From Lachnospiraceae bacterium (GTDB lineage Bacteria > Bacillota > Clostridia > Lachnospirales > Lachnospiraceae), in assembly GCA_017427415.1 (NCBI GenBank), contig JAFRSU010000072.1, forward strand, positions 62,001-126,000: DNA of 64,000 bases, written 5' to 3'. Below the pieces are notes generated by a model. The model made no database searches. It was given only the letters and a program-made list of their open reading frames with translations, and had not been told where the DNA came from. The translations under genes were made by a program, and so were the position numbers. The first letter of the stretch is position 1, and the number at the start of each line of letters is the position of its first letter. Of the stretch, positions 16,550-25,536 are shown in pieces.

Positions 16550-17794
16550 TTAAAGATTAATGACCTGTTCCCATATACGGTAATCGGTTTTTCTGATGTT
16601 GCCGAATCCCACATCCCTTACCGTTACGACCGCTTCGTTCCTTGAAGGAAACCGTACCTCCACGGATACCCTGTTGGTCTTGTTCTTTCTCGTAGGAAGA
16701 GCTTCCAAAGTCATGATCGCACAGAATGAATCTTTTTTAAGTGCATTGCGTATCATAAAATCGATCTCATTTGTGTTGTCAAGTATCACGTCCACTTTTC
16801 CGCCTGCTAAGGTGTACTTCTGTCCTACTTCGCCAAATGTAACTTCCTTAAGCTCGTTGCCGCTTACGGCTCTTAATGCCATGCTGCTCTTTAAAGCATC
16901 CTCGCCTATCACGAGGTAGTTCTCGCTGCCGCCTTCAAAAAACAGATGTGAAGTATATGCCGCTGCTTTGACATACAGGTTCTGTCCCCTGAATATACGG
17001 CGCCCGGTGCTTATCTTTTTAAGTATATCATCCGACCATGAGCCTTCGAATCCGTCACCGGTGGCATATATGGCCGAAACTGTCTGCTTATGAAGCATTA
17101 TCCCGCATACACTCTCAAAAGCATATTTTATCCTGATGTCATCCTTCTCCTGAAGCATGGAGTACCTGACCGTATCGGAGAAATCGGTACTCTCTGCCAC
17201 AACTGCCAAAGGCTGCTGTTTTCTTCCGAAATGAAGGACAAAAAACTTTAACCCCTCCTGTCCGAAGTCAAACAATCCGACATCATTGATCCAGATATCC
17301 TTGTTCTGCATTACCACATAGTACATAAAGCTTTCTATATGGTCGCATATCCTGTACCTGTCCTTATCTATGCCGTAAGCCTCAAGTGCGGCACCGATAT
17401 TATCCGACAGCGCCTGCGCATTATCCGCTATCGTTACCACTACCCCTTTGATATCCGCAGGGTCCATCTCGCGGTCCACACAGTAGAAAAGCCGCGCAAA
17501 AAATCTTTCAAGTACGTTGGCAGGTGTGTATTCCGTACCGTTTATCGTCACCGGCTCAGTCCCTGCTGCTAAGTCATACAGGTTATCTATGACCTCCATA
17601 CCGGCTCTGTGCTCATGCAATACCGAATATACCACCCAGTCGTTCTGTTCAAACGAAAAAGATATCGCAGACCTTACGCGGGTGGACTGTTTATCGCTTG
17701 AAAGATGAACGGCATCGGCCGAATTATTTGTCGAATTATATAAACACAGCTGTGTAAAATCACGGCAGAAATCTATTCCGACTATATACTCCAT
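16550..17794 (-). CDS. DUF5716 family protein, ASKHA (actin/Hsp70-like) fold
   Basis: 414 residues. The start YIVGIDFCRDFTQLCLYN resembles the phosphate-1 motif of the actin/Hsp70/sugar-kinase (ASKHA) superfamily. VGLFDFGQEGLKFFVLHFG (about 190-210) resembles phosphate-2, and AIYATGDGFEGSW (about 260) resembles the adenosine motif. I recall this group as DUF5716 of Lachnospiraceae; the ATPase assignment is inference from motifs. The C-terminus is beta-rich (VSVEVRFPSRNEAVVTVRD). ATG 17794 is preferred over GTG 17806, with GTGAGG 6 nt upstream of it. It lies 8 bp after the DUF5717 stop, so tight co-expression is likely. Confidence 0.7.
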   Translation of the reverse strand: MEYIVGIDFCRDFTQLCLYNSTNNSADAVHLSSDKQSTRVRSAISFSFEQNDWVVYSVLHEHRAGMEVIDNLYDLAAGTEPVTINGTEYTPANVLERFFARLFYCVDREMDPADIKGVVVTIADNAQALSDNIGAALEAYGIDKDRYRICDHIESFMYYVVMQNKDIWINDVGLFDFGQEGLKFFVLHFGRKQQPLAVVAESTDFSDTVRYSMLQEKDDIRIKYAFESVCGIMLHKQTVSAIYATGDGFEGSWSDDILKKISTGRRIFRGQNLYVKAAAYTSHLFFEGGSENYLVIGEDALKSSMALRAVSGNELKEVTFGEVGQKYTLAGGKVDVILDNTNEIDFMIRNALKKDSFCAIMTLEALPTRKNKTNRVSVEVRFPSRNEAVVTVRDVGFGNIRKTDYRIWEQVINL

Positions 17795-17802
17795 AAAAAA
17801 CC

Positions 17803-20800
17803 TCACCCTCCGATCGGTTCAAACAGTCTCTTTATCGCATAATCATTAAACTGATAATTCTCTATAAGCTTGATGACCGTCTTTTCATCATTCATCTCTT
17901 TTGCGGTTATGATAAGGTTGATGTGATGGTAACGGCATTCCTCGCTTCCGAAGTGTTCGGGTCCGAGTGAAACTTCCCTGCTTTCGGTAATGACCTCATT
18001 CTCTTCCCCGTTTTCGGTGATATAGTACTGAAGTACCTCACCGTAGAACAGAATGAATTCCTTGATATATATACCGAATCCGATGTCACGCATCTTTTCT
18101 TCCCTGAATGCGTCAGCATTCTCACTGCCCAAAAGGGTATAATTGATCCTTACATCCTTACCCGCATCCGAATGGTATTCGACATAATACTTATCCTTCA
18201 TCTGCCTGGGTATACGTATCTCAGGCGGAAAATCCTTAAAGAAGGGCATGATAAGTCCTTTGTTCTCCATCTTCTTTATCTGATATTCGATAAATGAATG
18301 TTCCTGGCTTGAGAAGCTTTTCCTTAACGAATAGTTCTTAAGAAGCGTAAGCGTACAGATATCATTTTCACTGTAATTGGCCTCGCGCCTCATGATATCC
18401 AGTATACCGGTATCCAGCATATTCCCGCATACAAGATTGCCATATGCAAGGTATGACAGATATGCTCTTACAAGCTTACCCGAAGAACAGTGCCCGTAAT
18501 ATATCTCAAATACTTCCTTTACGAAATTCATATCGTTTTCCGTAAAGAGCGCGGTCCGTAAGAGTCTCTCCTCTAAGTCCGTGGTCTCAATGCCCATATC
18601 ATGGCATACCGTCCACAGGTCATAGAGCTTCTGGGTGTTGCCTTCATAGTTTTTCTCAAGGAAGGAAAGCAGTATCTTGCTCTGCCTGTAGCGGTTAAAG
18701 CTGTAGGTGCACAGCTGCTGGAACAGTCTGGTATTTATCTGCTCCGAATTGGAACGGATAAATATCTCGCACAGTCTTGCCGTACGCTTGGGACTGATAC
18801 CGTAGAAGCCGTATATCTCCATATTCTTTAAAGCCAGGTTGTAGAGCTCCCTGAATATCATAAGCTCTATCATGCTTACACGGTCGCTTGTTTTCAACTC
18901 TTTTAAGTTTACCCTTACAAGCTGGTTCTCAAGCAAGTCCCCGTCAAGATTGTCATAATAATAATCTATCAGCACACGCCTGCATTCAAGCAGAAAGTTT
19001 TCTTCCAAGTCCTCATTCTCCACGCATTTTGCGTAAAGTCCGATCACTTCGTCCTCCGGTGCCCCGTATTTTGCAGACTCAAGTCTGTTTAAGAGAACTC
19101 TCTTGTCATTTCCGCATTTATCGAGCATTATCTTAGTCAGATCTGGTCTGTTGATCATCTTTCTGATCCCGATCTTAAAAGATGAAATGCATCTGTTTCC
19201 TTCGTTATCTAAAAGTACGACTACAGGATTCTCGGTATAAATGTCGGCTATCGCCTTATTCCCCGAAAACTCGACAAAATCAGGCTCTCTTAACTCCTTA
19301 TGGGATACAGCCGCATGTACGGCCCTCTTCCAATCGGTGGTGATCTCATGCTTAAAAAGGATATACGGAAGTGAAGCTATCCTCTTGGCATTGAGGTTTT
19401 CAGGCCTTAACATCTTTTCATATACCAGTGCCAGCTCAGGACTGAACGCTCCTCTTTCAAGCGATTTTTCCGCAAAGGTCTCCATCCTTATCCTGTACAT
19501 TAAGTACATGTTATCGCTGGGGTCACAGAATTTTATTATATTGTAATAAAGAGATGCTGCAGAAGCATCGCTTAAGTCGTCGCCGGCCGCAAAATAGTTG
19601 AGCAGGGGACGGGGAAGCAGCTTCTTGTCCACATCTGCCGCCTCTAAGCATTTCTCGTACAGTCCCTTGATCCTCAGCTGTTCATTTACGCCCATTTCCA
19701 GCCACTCATAATCATCCGGTCCTGTTTTACCGTACAATACCAGATGGGAGCATACTGCCTCTAAAAGCTCCTTCTGATGATACTTCTCATAGAAGTGCTT
19801 TAACAGGCGTATAAGCTTAGCCGAAGTGGTCTTTTCCCTGTTGGCTACATAAGATACCTGAAGTCCCACCAGACGGTTTACAAGGCCCAGCTTCAGCCCT
19901 TCATTTAACGCTGCCATCTCAAATCTGCTTAGCTCTCTGAGCAGCATCGGATCGACACTTATAAGCCTGATGCCCTCCACGAGCCCGAATATGCTGTGTT
20001 CACCTTCAAGATAACAGCTTTTTATCTCTTCAAATCTCTGCTTTTTGCTGAATCTTTCCTTGCCGTCCAGCTTCATGTACAGCAAAAGACTCAGCATCTT
20101 TTTCTCGTTGTCGTATATGTTTTTGAGCTCTAACCCGTAGTTGCCGGAGATATTCTCGTTATTGACCAGGGCACCGATAAATCTGGATACGGTATAGACT
20201 TTTGAATCAGTTGTATTTTCCAGTCTTTCCTCGATCTCCTCAAAAGCAGCCTTGGCCTCCGCTTTTTGTCCCGAAATAAAGCTGAGATATATCCTGTACA
20301 GCTTCTCTATATCCGTCTCGTCCCTGAATGCCTTAAGATAATCCAATCCGTTTTCGGCATTGGCTATAAATGTTTCGTCATCTATATGCTCAAGCTCATG
20401 TTCAAGCTGGTTGAGCACCAGGTTTAATATATGCTGCTTTTCGCGGTGTGCCGCTTTTATGCTCTTCCCAAACGGCGAAGGCTTATTGCATTCGATGGGG
20501 ATATCCACTTCATCACCCAAAGTGGATACTCTTATACGTCCGAAATTTTTGCCGTAGCCGGCCTTCTCCGGATTGATGGCAAACTTTAAGACAAATTCGT
20601 TGTTCTCAAAATCTTCGGTCCAGATAAGCGATCTTTCAAGCTCTATAAAGTCTCCTACCGCTTCTACTTTAAGCTGGGAATACCCCCAGTTATTTTTCCT
20701 TATGAGGATCTGGTCGACAAAAGAGGTGTCCCCGGCATCATACACGAGCTTTGTCGCATTAATGGAAAACTCCATGGGGGATTTTTTCTTGGCTGCTATC

Positions 20801-21345
20801 AGGAACTCCTCAAGTACAAGACCTGTATTGGACGCTCCCGAAAGATTCCTGTATATGTTCCTGTATTCGGGGGAATTGCCTATGATGATCCTCTTAAAGT
20901 CCTCGGTCTTAAATATATCGCGTGCTTCTACGGGACTGCTTATCGCAAGGTTTGCATACTGGAATATATTGCCTGTCTGTCCGATAGAAGTTTCGATATA
21001 GGCTGCTACTATCTCGGCCTCCACAGTCACTACCGCTTCACCGCATTCGGTGATCACAAGTATCTCGGTATTGATAGTGGTGTCCGCGTCGAGATTTACT
21101 CCGTTAAAGGTAAAAAACACTTCATTTTCAGCCTCTTCGAAGGTTTCGTTTTTTATTATGACAAACTCACTTTCACACAGGCAGAAGCCTCTGACCTTTG
21201 AACCGTGGTTATTTTTGACAATAAAAGAAGCCTCTGTCTCTTTTCCGGAGATAACTTTTAAAGTTATCTCAGTTTCGGAAATCTCTAACAAAGGTTTATC
21301 ATAAGAAAAAATACCGTTAGCAAATCTTTCTATTTTCTGTCTCAT
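17803..21345 (-). CDS. DUF5717 family giant protein
   Basis: 1180 residues, no signal peptide or membrane segment seen. The N-terminal ~300 residues contain two beta-sandwich-like stretches (LEISETEITLKVISG..., and LIRKNNWGYSQLKVEAVGDF...). About 300-1050 is almost wholly alpha-helical with repeat character, and the last ~110 residues are beta-rich again. Resembles the uncharacterised DUF5717 family of Lachnospiraceae. ATG 21345 is chosen because GTGAGGT lies 5 nt upstream; the longer frame to 21399 has no ribosome site. First gene of the four-gene cluster, with its own promoter at 21418-21445. Function unknown; a large scaffold partnered with the ASKHA protein is inference. Confidence 0.7.
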   Translation of the reverse strand: MRQKIERFANGIFSYDKPLLEISETEITLKVISGKETEASFIVKNNHGSKVRGFCLCESEFVIIKNETFEEAENEVFFTFNGVNLDADTTINTEILVITECGEAVVTVEAEIVAAYIETSIGQTGNIFQYANLAISSPVEARDIFKTEDFKRIIIGNSPEYRNIYRNLSGASNTGLVLEEFLIAAKKKSPMEFSINATKLVYDAGDTSFVDQILIRKNNWGYSQLKVEAVGDFIELERSLIWTEDFENNEFVLKFAINPEKAGYGKNFGRIRVSTLGDEVDIPIECNKPSPFGKSIKAAHREKQHILNLVLNQLEHELEHIDDETFIANAENGLDYLKAFRDETDIEKLYRIYLSFISGQKAEAKAAFEEIEERLENTTDSKVYTVSRFIGALVNNENISGNYGLELKNIYDNEKKMLSLLLYMKLDGKERFSKKQRFEEIKSCYLEGEHSIFGLVEGIRLISVDPMLLRELSRFEMAALNEGLKLGLVNRLVGLQVSYVANREKTTSAKLIRLLKHFYEKYHQKELLEAVCSHLVLYGKTGPDDYEWLEMGVNEQLRIKGLYEKCLEAADVDKKLLPRPLLNYFAAGDDLSDASAASLYYNIIKFCDPSDNMYLMYRIRMETFAEKSLERGAFSPELALVYEKMLRPENLNAKRIASLPYILFKHEITTDWKRAVHAAVSHKELREPDFVEFSGNKAIADIYTENPVVVLLDNEGNRCISSFKIGIRKMINRPDLTKIMLDKCGNDKRVLLNRLESAKYGAPEDEVIGLYAKCVENEDLEENFLLECRRVLIDYYYDNLDGDLLENQLVRVNLKELKTSDRVSMIELMIFRELYNLALKNMEIYGFYGISPKRTARLCEIFIRSNSEQINTRLFQQLCTYSFNRYRQSKILLSFLEKNYEGNTQKLYDLWTVCHDMGIETTDLEERLLRTALFTENDMNFVKEVFEIYYGHCSSGKLVRAYLSYLAYGNLVCGNMLDTGILDIMRREANYSENDICTLTLLKNYSLRKSFSSQEHSFIEYQIKKMENKGLIMPFFKDFPPEIRIPRQMKDKYYVEYHSDAGKDVRINYTLLGSENADAFREEKMRDIGFGIYIKEFILFYGEVLQYYITENGEENEVITESREVSLGPEHFGSEECRYHHINLIITAKEMNDEKTVIKLIENYQFNDYAIKRLFEPIGG

Positions 21346-21417
21346 GCCGGACCTCACAAAAGCAGCTCTTTTACACCGGGAAACACAAATTACAAACATT
21401 CGTGGTTACCCAATATA

Positions 21418-21445
21418 AGTATACCATTTTTTCTTCCGATTGCAA
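21418..21445 (-). promoter_or_regulatory. promoter of the DUF5717 cluster
   Basis: -35 TTGCAA (21440-21445), 16-nt spacer ending TGG (extended -10), -10 TATACT (21418-21423), about 70 nt before the ATG. Confidence 0.65.
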
Positions 21446-21508
21446 ACATTATATGAAAAAATTTACAGAGGTCAGTTACCGTTATAATTTTATAAAAAAA
21501 CAAAAAAA

Positions 21509-21535
21509 GAAGCCCCTCCTAAAAGGAAAAGCTTC
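21509..21535 (-). terminator. terminator of infC-rpmI-rplT
   Basis: Imperfect hairpin GAAGC...GCTTC with an inner CC/GG-rich stem, followed on the minus strand by TTTTTTTG. It lies 30 bp after the rplT stop. Confidence 0.8.
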
Positions 21536-21565
21536 TTACATTCTATACCTGCGTCCTGCTTTACT

Positions 21566-21922
21566 TTAAGCAAGCTTAGCCTTTGCAGCATCAGCGAGGC
21601 TCTTGAATCCCTCGGGATCTGCGATAGCTATCTCAGAAAGCATCTTTCTGTTGATGTCGATGTTAGCAAGTTTAAGACCATACATAAGTTTGCTGTATGA
21701 AAGATCGTTCATTCTTGCTGCTGCGTTGATTCTGACGATCCAGAGCTTACGGAAATCTCTCTTCTTCTGACGACGCCCTGCAAATGAAGCTGTAAGAGCT
21801 CTCATAACAGCCTGCTTAGCTGTCCTGTACTGCTTAGATCTAGCACCTCTAAAGCCCTTAGCAAGCTTTAATACTCTATTATGCTTTTTCTTGGCATTTA
21901 AGCCACCTTTAATTCTTGCCAT
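21566..21922 (-). CDS. rplT: 50S ribosomal protein L20
   Basis: 118 residues. The start [20 protein letters not shown], the [17 protein letters not shown] segment and the [21 protein letters not shown] motif identify L20, an early 23S rRNA-binding assembly protein. In Firmicutes L20 also represses its own operon through the leader. Last gene of infC-rpmI-rplT, 35 bp after rpmI, with AGGAGG before the ATG. Confidence 0.99.
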   Translation of the reverse strand: MARIKGGLNAKKKHNRVLKLAKGFRGARSKQYRTAKQAVMRALTASFAGRRQKKRDFRKLWIVRINAAARMNDLSYSKLMYGLKLANIDINRKMLSEIAIADPEGFKSLADAAKAKLA

Positions 21923-21957
21923 TTTAATATCCTCCTATATACTTAGATCCCGTCTCA

Positions 21958-22155
21958 TCAGATGTAAGGTAACATCTTCTTTGTTGCTGCTAAATTTGCA
22001 GAATCAAGTAAGGTTCCCTTTCTTAATCTTCTCTTCATTTTCTGAGACTTCTTGGTAAGAATATGCTGCTTACCTGCCTTCATTCTCTTAATCTTTCCTG
22101 TACCGGTAGCCTTAAAACGCTTAGCGGCTGCCCTGTTTGTCTTCAACTTCGGCAT
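21958..22155 (-). CDS. rpmI: 50S ribosomal protein L35
   Basis: 65 residues, strongly basic. [24 protein letters not shown] and the central [15 protein letters not shown] segment are diagnostic of L35. It lies between infC and rplT in the conserved order. AGGAGG lies just before the ATG. Confidence 0.99.
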   Translation of the reverse strand: MPKLKTNRAAAKRFKATGTGKIKRMKAGKQHILTKKSQKMKRRLRKGTLLDSANLAATKKMLPYI

Positions 22156-22200
22156 TTTACTTTCCTCCTTATGATATGTTTTGAAGTCTTACTTTAATTA

Positions 22201-22707
22201 CTATCTTTTCTCCGACAGGAACATGATCATGTTTCTGCCTTCAAGCTTTGCTGCTTTTTCGATGACTGCACAGTCCTCAAGCTTAGCTGCGAAGCTGTCA
22301 AGAATTTCTTTGCCCAGATTCATGTGAGCCATCTCACGGCCTCTGAATTTAAGCGTTACCTTTACTTTATCGCCATGCTGCAGAAATTTGCGAGCCTGAT
22401 TTGCCTTTGTGTTCAAATCGTTTTCATCAATATTGGGCGAAAGACGTAATTCCTTTATCTCGGTAACCTTCTGATTCTTCTTTGCTTCCTTTGCTTTTCT
22501 CATAGCCTCGTAACGGAACTTTCCGAAATCAGCTATCTTACAAACCGGCGGTTTTGCCGTGGGCGCTATCTTGATCAGATCGAGGTCGGCCTCTCTTGCT
22601 TTGTCAAGAGCTTCCCTGGCTGACATAATACCAAGCTGTTCACCGTTCTCACCGATAAGTCTTACTTCCTTATCCCTAATCTGTTCATTAATGAAATAGT
22701 CGCTAAT
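22201..22707 (-). CDS. infC: translation initiation factor IF-3, AUU start
   Basis: 168 residues. INEQIRDKEVRLIGENGEQLGI opens the N-domain. KIADFGKFRYEAMRKAKEAKKNQK forms the inter-domain helix, and KVTLKFRGREMAHMNLG lies in the C-domain, all typical of IF-3. The start is taken as ATT at 22707. GGAGGTG (22714-22720) lies 6 nt upstream, and there is no ATG, GTG or TTG at a suitable distance; the open frame from TTG at 22722 would begin inside the ribosome site. Use of AUU is the known autoregulatory start of infC. First gene of the operon, behind a terminator-bearing leader. Confidence 0.96.
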   Translation of the reverse strand: MSDYFINEQIRDKEVRLIGENGEQLGIMSAREALDKAREADLDLIKIAPTAKPPVCKIADFGKFRYEAMRKAKEAKKNQKVTEIKELRLSPNIDENDLNTKANQARKFLQHGDKVKVTLKFRGREMAHMNLGKEILDSFAAKLEDCAVIEKAAKLEGRNMIMFLSEKR

Positions 22708-22738
22708 AATCTGCACCTCCAATGCTATAAAAAGTGAT

Positions 22739-22886
22739 AAAATAAAAAGCGGACAGCAAAGCTATCCGCATAAAGAGTACTACATAAGTACTTACATTTA
22801 ATATCAGAACCCTTTCACTGTCTTATAAGACGCTGGGGGTGAGAGCGGATACTCTGCTTTACATGTGATTTCTCACAACCTGATGT
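22739..22886 (-). promoter_or_regulatory. infC-rpmI-rplT leader (L20-type attenuator)
   Basis: The ~150-nt untranslated leader holds an intrinsic terminator (22749-22769). An upstream ATCCGC (minus strand, 22845-22850) is complementary to the terminator's 5' arm GCGGAT. The two pairings are mutually exclusive, which is an antiterminator/terminator switch. In Firmicutes this leader class responds to L20; that assignment rests on gene context. Confidence 0.7.
22749..22769 (-). terminator. leader terminator before infC
   Basis: Minus-strand GCGGATAGC-TTT-GCTGTCCGC, 9 bp with one G-U, followed by TTTTTATTTT. It ends about 25 nt before the infC ribosome site. Confidence 0.85.
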
Positions 22887-22915
22887 AGTATAGCATCATT
22901 TTTTTTGTGTGTCAA
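22887..22915 (-). promoter_or_regulatory. promoter of infC operon
   Basis: -35 TTGACA (22910-22915), 17-nt spacer, -10 TATACT (22887-22892), immediately upstream of the attenuator leader. Confidence 0.75.
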
Positions 22916-22931
22916 GCACTTTTTTAAAAAT

Positions 22932-24686
22932 TTAGCTGTATATGAGAGGTCTCTGGTATTCCTTCTCATATATGTCCTTCCAGAGCTCATAATTCTTGTT
23001 TTTCAGCATCTCCACATTGGCCTTATACGGAAGTGATGCATCCGGATAGATGGGTTCGGAGATATGTACGGTGTATTCCTGGATAAAATATCCGTCCTCT
23101 CCCAATATATCCGAATCACGCATGGTTATAAAGCACGGGAGCACCGGCACATTGTTCTTGGCGGCAAATACATAAGCTCCGTCTTTTAGAGGCTTAGGCT
23201 TTCTGTAATTCCACCACATGCTCTGCTCAGGGTATACGAGTACAAAATGTCCCTTTTGCAAAAGCTTATTGGTTGACTTCATGAACTTTTTCATGGTCGT
23301 GTAGTTGGAGGAGAGAGGCAGCGTATTGCAGTGCCTCATCATAAATCCGTAAAATCCGGGGAAGGATGTATAATTACCCTCACGGATGATCCTGTAGAAT
23401 GTACGCTTCGGCTTATTGGCCGCATCATATACCAGCTGGATCGCAAAGCTGTCAAAAGCGTTGAAGTGGTTGCAGGTGATGACGGCTCCGCTGTTTAAGT
23501 TCCTGAAATTCTCTATGCCGCGCATTTCCTTTATGATGAGCTTCTTTTCCTTTATAAGCTTTTTTACCAGCTTTCTGGCCAGGCCGAAGGCAATCTTGGT
23601 TAAGAGCTTCTTTATGGGATTGCGCCTGAAATAATCTATATCCTCAGGGTTCAGCACCTTTGACGGCGGATCGTCCTCCACATCCTCATCAAATCTTCCG
23701 GCAAGTTCATATTCTCTTATCTTTTTTACTATAGCTACCCTGTCGGCTGCTCTCTTCTTTTTGTCTAAGAAATTCTGATAGTTATTCTCGTTATCGGCCT
23801 CTTTTACGGCTAATGCCACAAGATTTTCGTATCCCTTTTTGTCCTTTTCGGCATCTTCAGCACTGTAGGCATCAAGTTCTTTTACGATCTCATCGTAAAA
23901 CAAAGTCTTTTTTGCATATTCATGATAAATATCGAAATAAGGACAGTCCCTGTAATGCCACGGCTTTTCAAACATGATAAAATGGAATATCCCTATCTCA
24001 TCTACCGGACAGGGCGGCTCGAACATCGTCTCAAAATTCCATTTCCCGTCCATAAAAAGCACATGATCCTTGCATATCAGGTTCAGATAATCCTCATCCT
24101 GGGTTACGACAAAATCATATTGATGAAGAAGCCCCATGAAACGGTTAAGTACCTTGTGTGCTCTCCACTCCTTTGCATTTATGAGCAATACTCCGCAGTT
24201 GAAGAACTCATATCTTGATACTCCCACGCATTTCTCGACATAGTCGCCGAACTCTTCCACGCACAGCATAGCCTGTTCGTGGCATGCTGCTAAGTACCGG
24301 TCCGTTATATCAGTATTATACAGAGCGGATATATCTCCTCGGATGACCGTATCCGCATCTATGTAGAGAGCCTTATCCAGCTCGGGGTGCATATCTGCTA
24401 TAAAAAGCCGGTAATATGTGGTCTTCGAATAATAATCCCTCAAAGGAAGATCGTGTGAAAGAGTGCTCAGATAATCGGAGACATCTTCAAAAGAGAAAGT
24501 AAATCCGGGCTTCGCCATGCTCTTTATCTGTTCCTTCGATCTGTCGCACAGTCCTCCGTTTAGTATATGGATATTATAATCATAGTTTTTAGAGGCATTT
24601 TCCATAAGTGAGCTCATGGAAACAGCCGCATATTTCAAAAAATTATCATCAAATGCATAAAAAATTTCAATTACCGGTTTGATCAT
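22932..24686 (-). CDS. GT8 glycosyltransferase fused to a PlsC-type acyltransferase
   Basis: 584 residues, two enzymes in one chain. Residues about 1-275 are a glycosyltransferase family 8 domain: IEIFYAFDDNFLKYAAVSMSS, the metal-binding DxD in ALYIDADTVI, and EFFNCGVLLINAKEW. Residues about 355-575 are a lysophosphatidate-type acyltransferase with the HX4D motif in CNHFNAFDSFA and the acceptor-site motif VLVYPEQSMW. A charged linker joins them. GT8 enzymes use UDP-sugars and PlsC enzymes acylate (lyso)lipids, so a glycolipid product made and acylated by one protein is the natural inference. Last of three genes with separate PlsC and GT8 proteins. Confidence 0.88.
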   Translation of the reverse strand: MIKPVIEIFYAFDDNFLKYAAVSMSSLMENASKNYDYNIHILNGGLCDRSKEQIKSMAKPGFTFSFEDVSDYLSTLSHDLPLRDYYSKTTYYRLFIADMHPELDKALYIDADTVIRGDISALYNTDITDRYLAACHEQAMLCVEEFGDYVEKCVGVSRYEFFNCGVLLINAKEWRAHKVLNRFMGLLHQYDFVVTQDEDYLNLICKDHVLFMDGKWNFETMFEPPCPVDEIGIFHFIMFEKPWHYRDCPYFDIYHEYAKKTLFYDEIVKELDAYSAEDAEKDKKGYENLVALAVKEADNENNYQNFLDKKKRAADRVAIVKKIREYELAGRFDEDVEDDPPSKVLNPEDIDYFRRNPIKKLLTKIAFGLARKLVKKLIKEKKLIIKEMRGIENFRNLNSGAVITCNHFNAFDSFAIQLVYDAANKPKRTFYRIIREGNYTSFPGFYGFMMRHCNTLPLSSNYTTMKKFMKSTNKLLQKGHFVLVYPEQSMWWNYRKPKPLKDGAYVFAAKNNVPVLPCFITMRDSDILGEDGYFIQEYTVHISEPIYPDASLPYKANVEMLKNKNYELWKDIYEKEYQRPLIYS

Positions 24687-24717
24687 TGTTTCGACCTGTC
24701 ATTTCAAAGTTTAGTTA

Positions 24718-25536
24718 TTAAAAAAGTTTCTTTATTTTTGCATATTCTCGGTAGATATCATCAAACTGATGATACTTAAATACTTTGTGTACTCTTTTTA
24801 CATCCCATTGTTTTATGTTATCCGTATGGGGATAAGGGAGGTAAAAAAGTCTTTTAGAGAAATGCCTTACGACCGTCCATTTATGTAAAAACTTCTGGTC
24901 GTTAAACCGTTGCTTTAACATCTTTTTCCTGCTTGTGGAGCGAATAAGCGCACTCTGATCGGCAAACACCAGCTTCTTTTTCCTGATCCAGCCCCTCGCC
25001 TTCTTAAACAATCCCGTTTTTTTGGCTTCCGCCATGTTAAACAGCAGTACTCCCGCGTTAATATAATTGGGATATAAGAGGTATTTTCCATAATGATCCC
25101 TGGCAGCGGCATATTCATAGCCCGTGATATCGGTATCGTATAAAAGCCGGATATCACGGTTAAAGAAGATATCCGCATCAAGGTATAAGAGCTTATCCGG
25201 TATCCCATCTACCAGATCCGCAAAAAGCCTGATAAGCGTGTACGGTGAACAATAGGCATCCTCATTGGGGCAACCGGAGAAATACTTTTTGTAATACTTA
25301 TCCACTCTTATAAGCTTTACCTGATTTTCCGGGTTATAGGACTTTATCACATTTCCGAATATTTCTATCTGTTTTTCACTTACAGGCGTATACTTCGGAT
25401 CGATCTGTGTCAGATCCATTGTAAAGATATAGAAGGTAAAAGGCTCCTTTGACTCCGTACGCATAAGTATCGACAGGGTACAGGTAAGTATGCCGTCCAA
25501 AACTCCTTCATTTCCGCAAAACAGAACATTAACCAT
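24718..25536 (-). CDS. family 8 glycosyltransferase
   Basis: 272 residues. VNVLFCGNEGVLDGILTCTLS opens the fold. LLYLDADIFFNRDIRLLYDTDI carries the DxD motif, and YINAGVLLFNM, DQSALIR and YHQFDDIYREY match the GT8 pattern. It is a paralogue of the N-terminal half of the downstream fusion. The start overlaps the end of the acyltransferase gene by 8 bp, suggesting translational coupling. Donor and acceptor are unknown; a diacylglycerol-like or glycolipid acceptor is inferred from the neighbours. Confidence 0.88.
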   Translation of the reverse strand: MVNVLFCGNEGVLDGILTCTLSILMRTESKEPFTFYIFTMDLTQIDPKYTPVSEKQIEIFGNVIKSYNPENQVKLIRVDKYYKKYFSGCPNEDAYCSPYTLIRLFADLVDGIPDKLLYLDADIFFNRDIRLLYDTDITGYEYAAARDHYGKYLLYPNYINAGVLLFNMAEAKKTGLFKKARGWIRKKKLVFADQSALIRSTSRKKMLKQRFNDQKFLHKWTVVRHFSKRLFYLPYPHTDNIKQWDVKRVHKVFKYHQFDDIYREYAKIKKLF

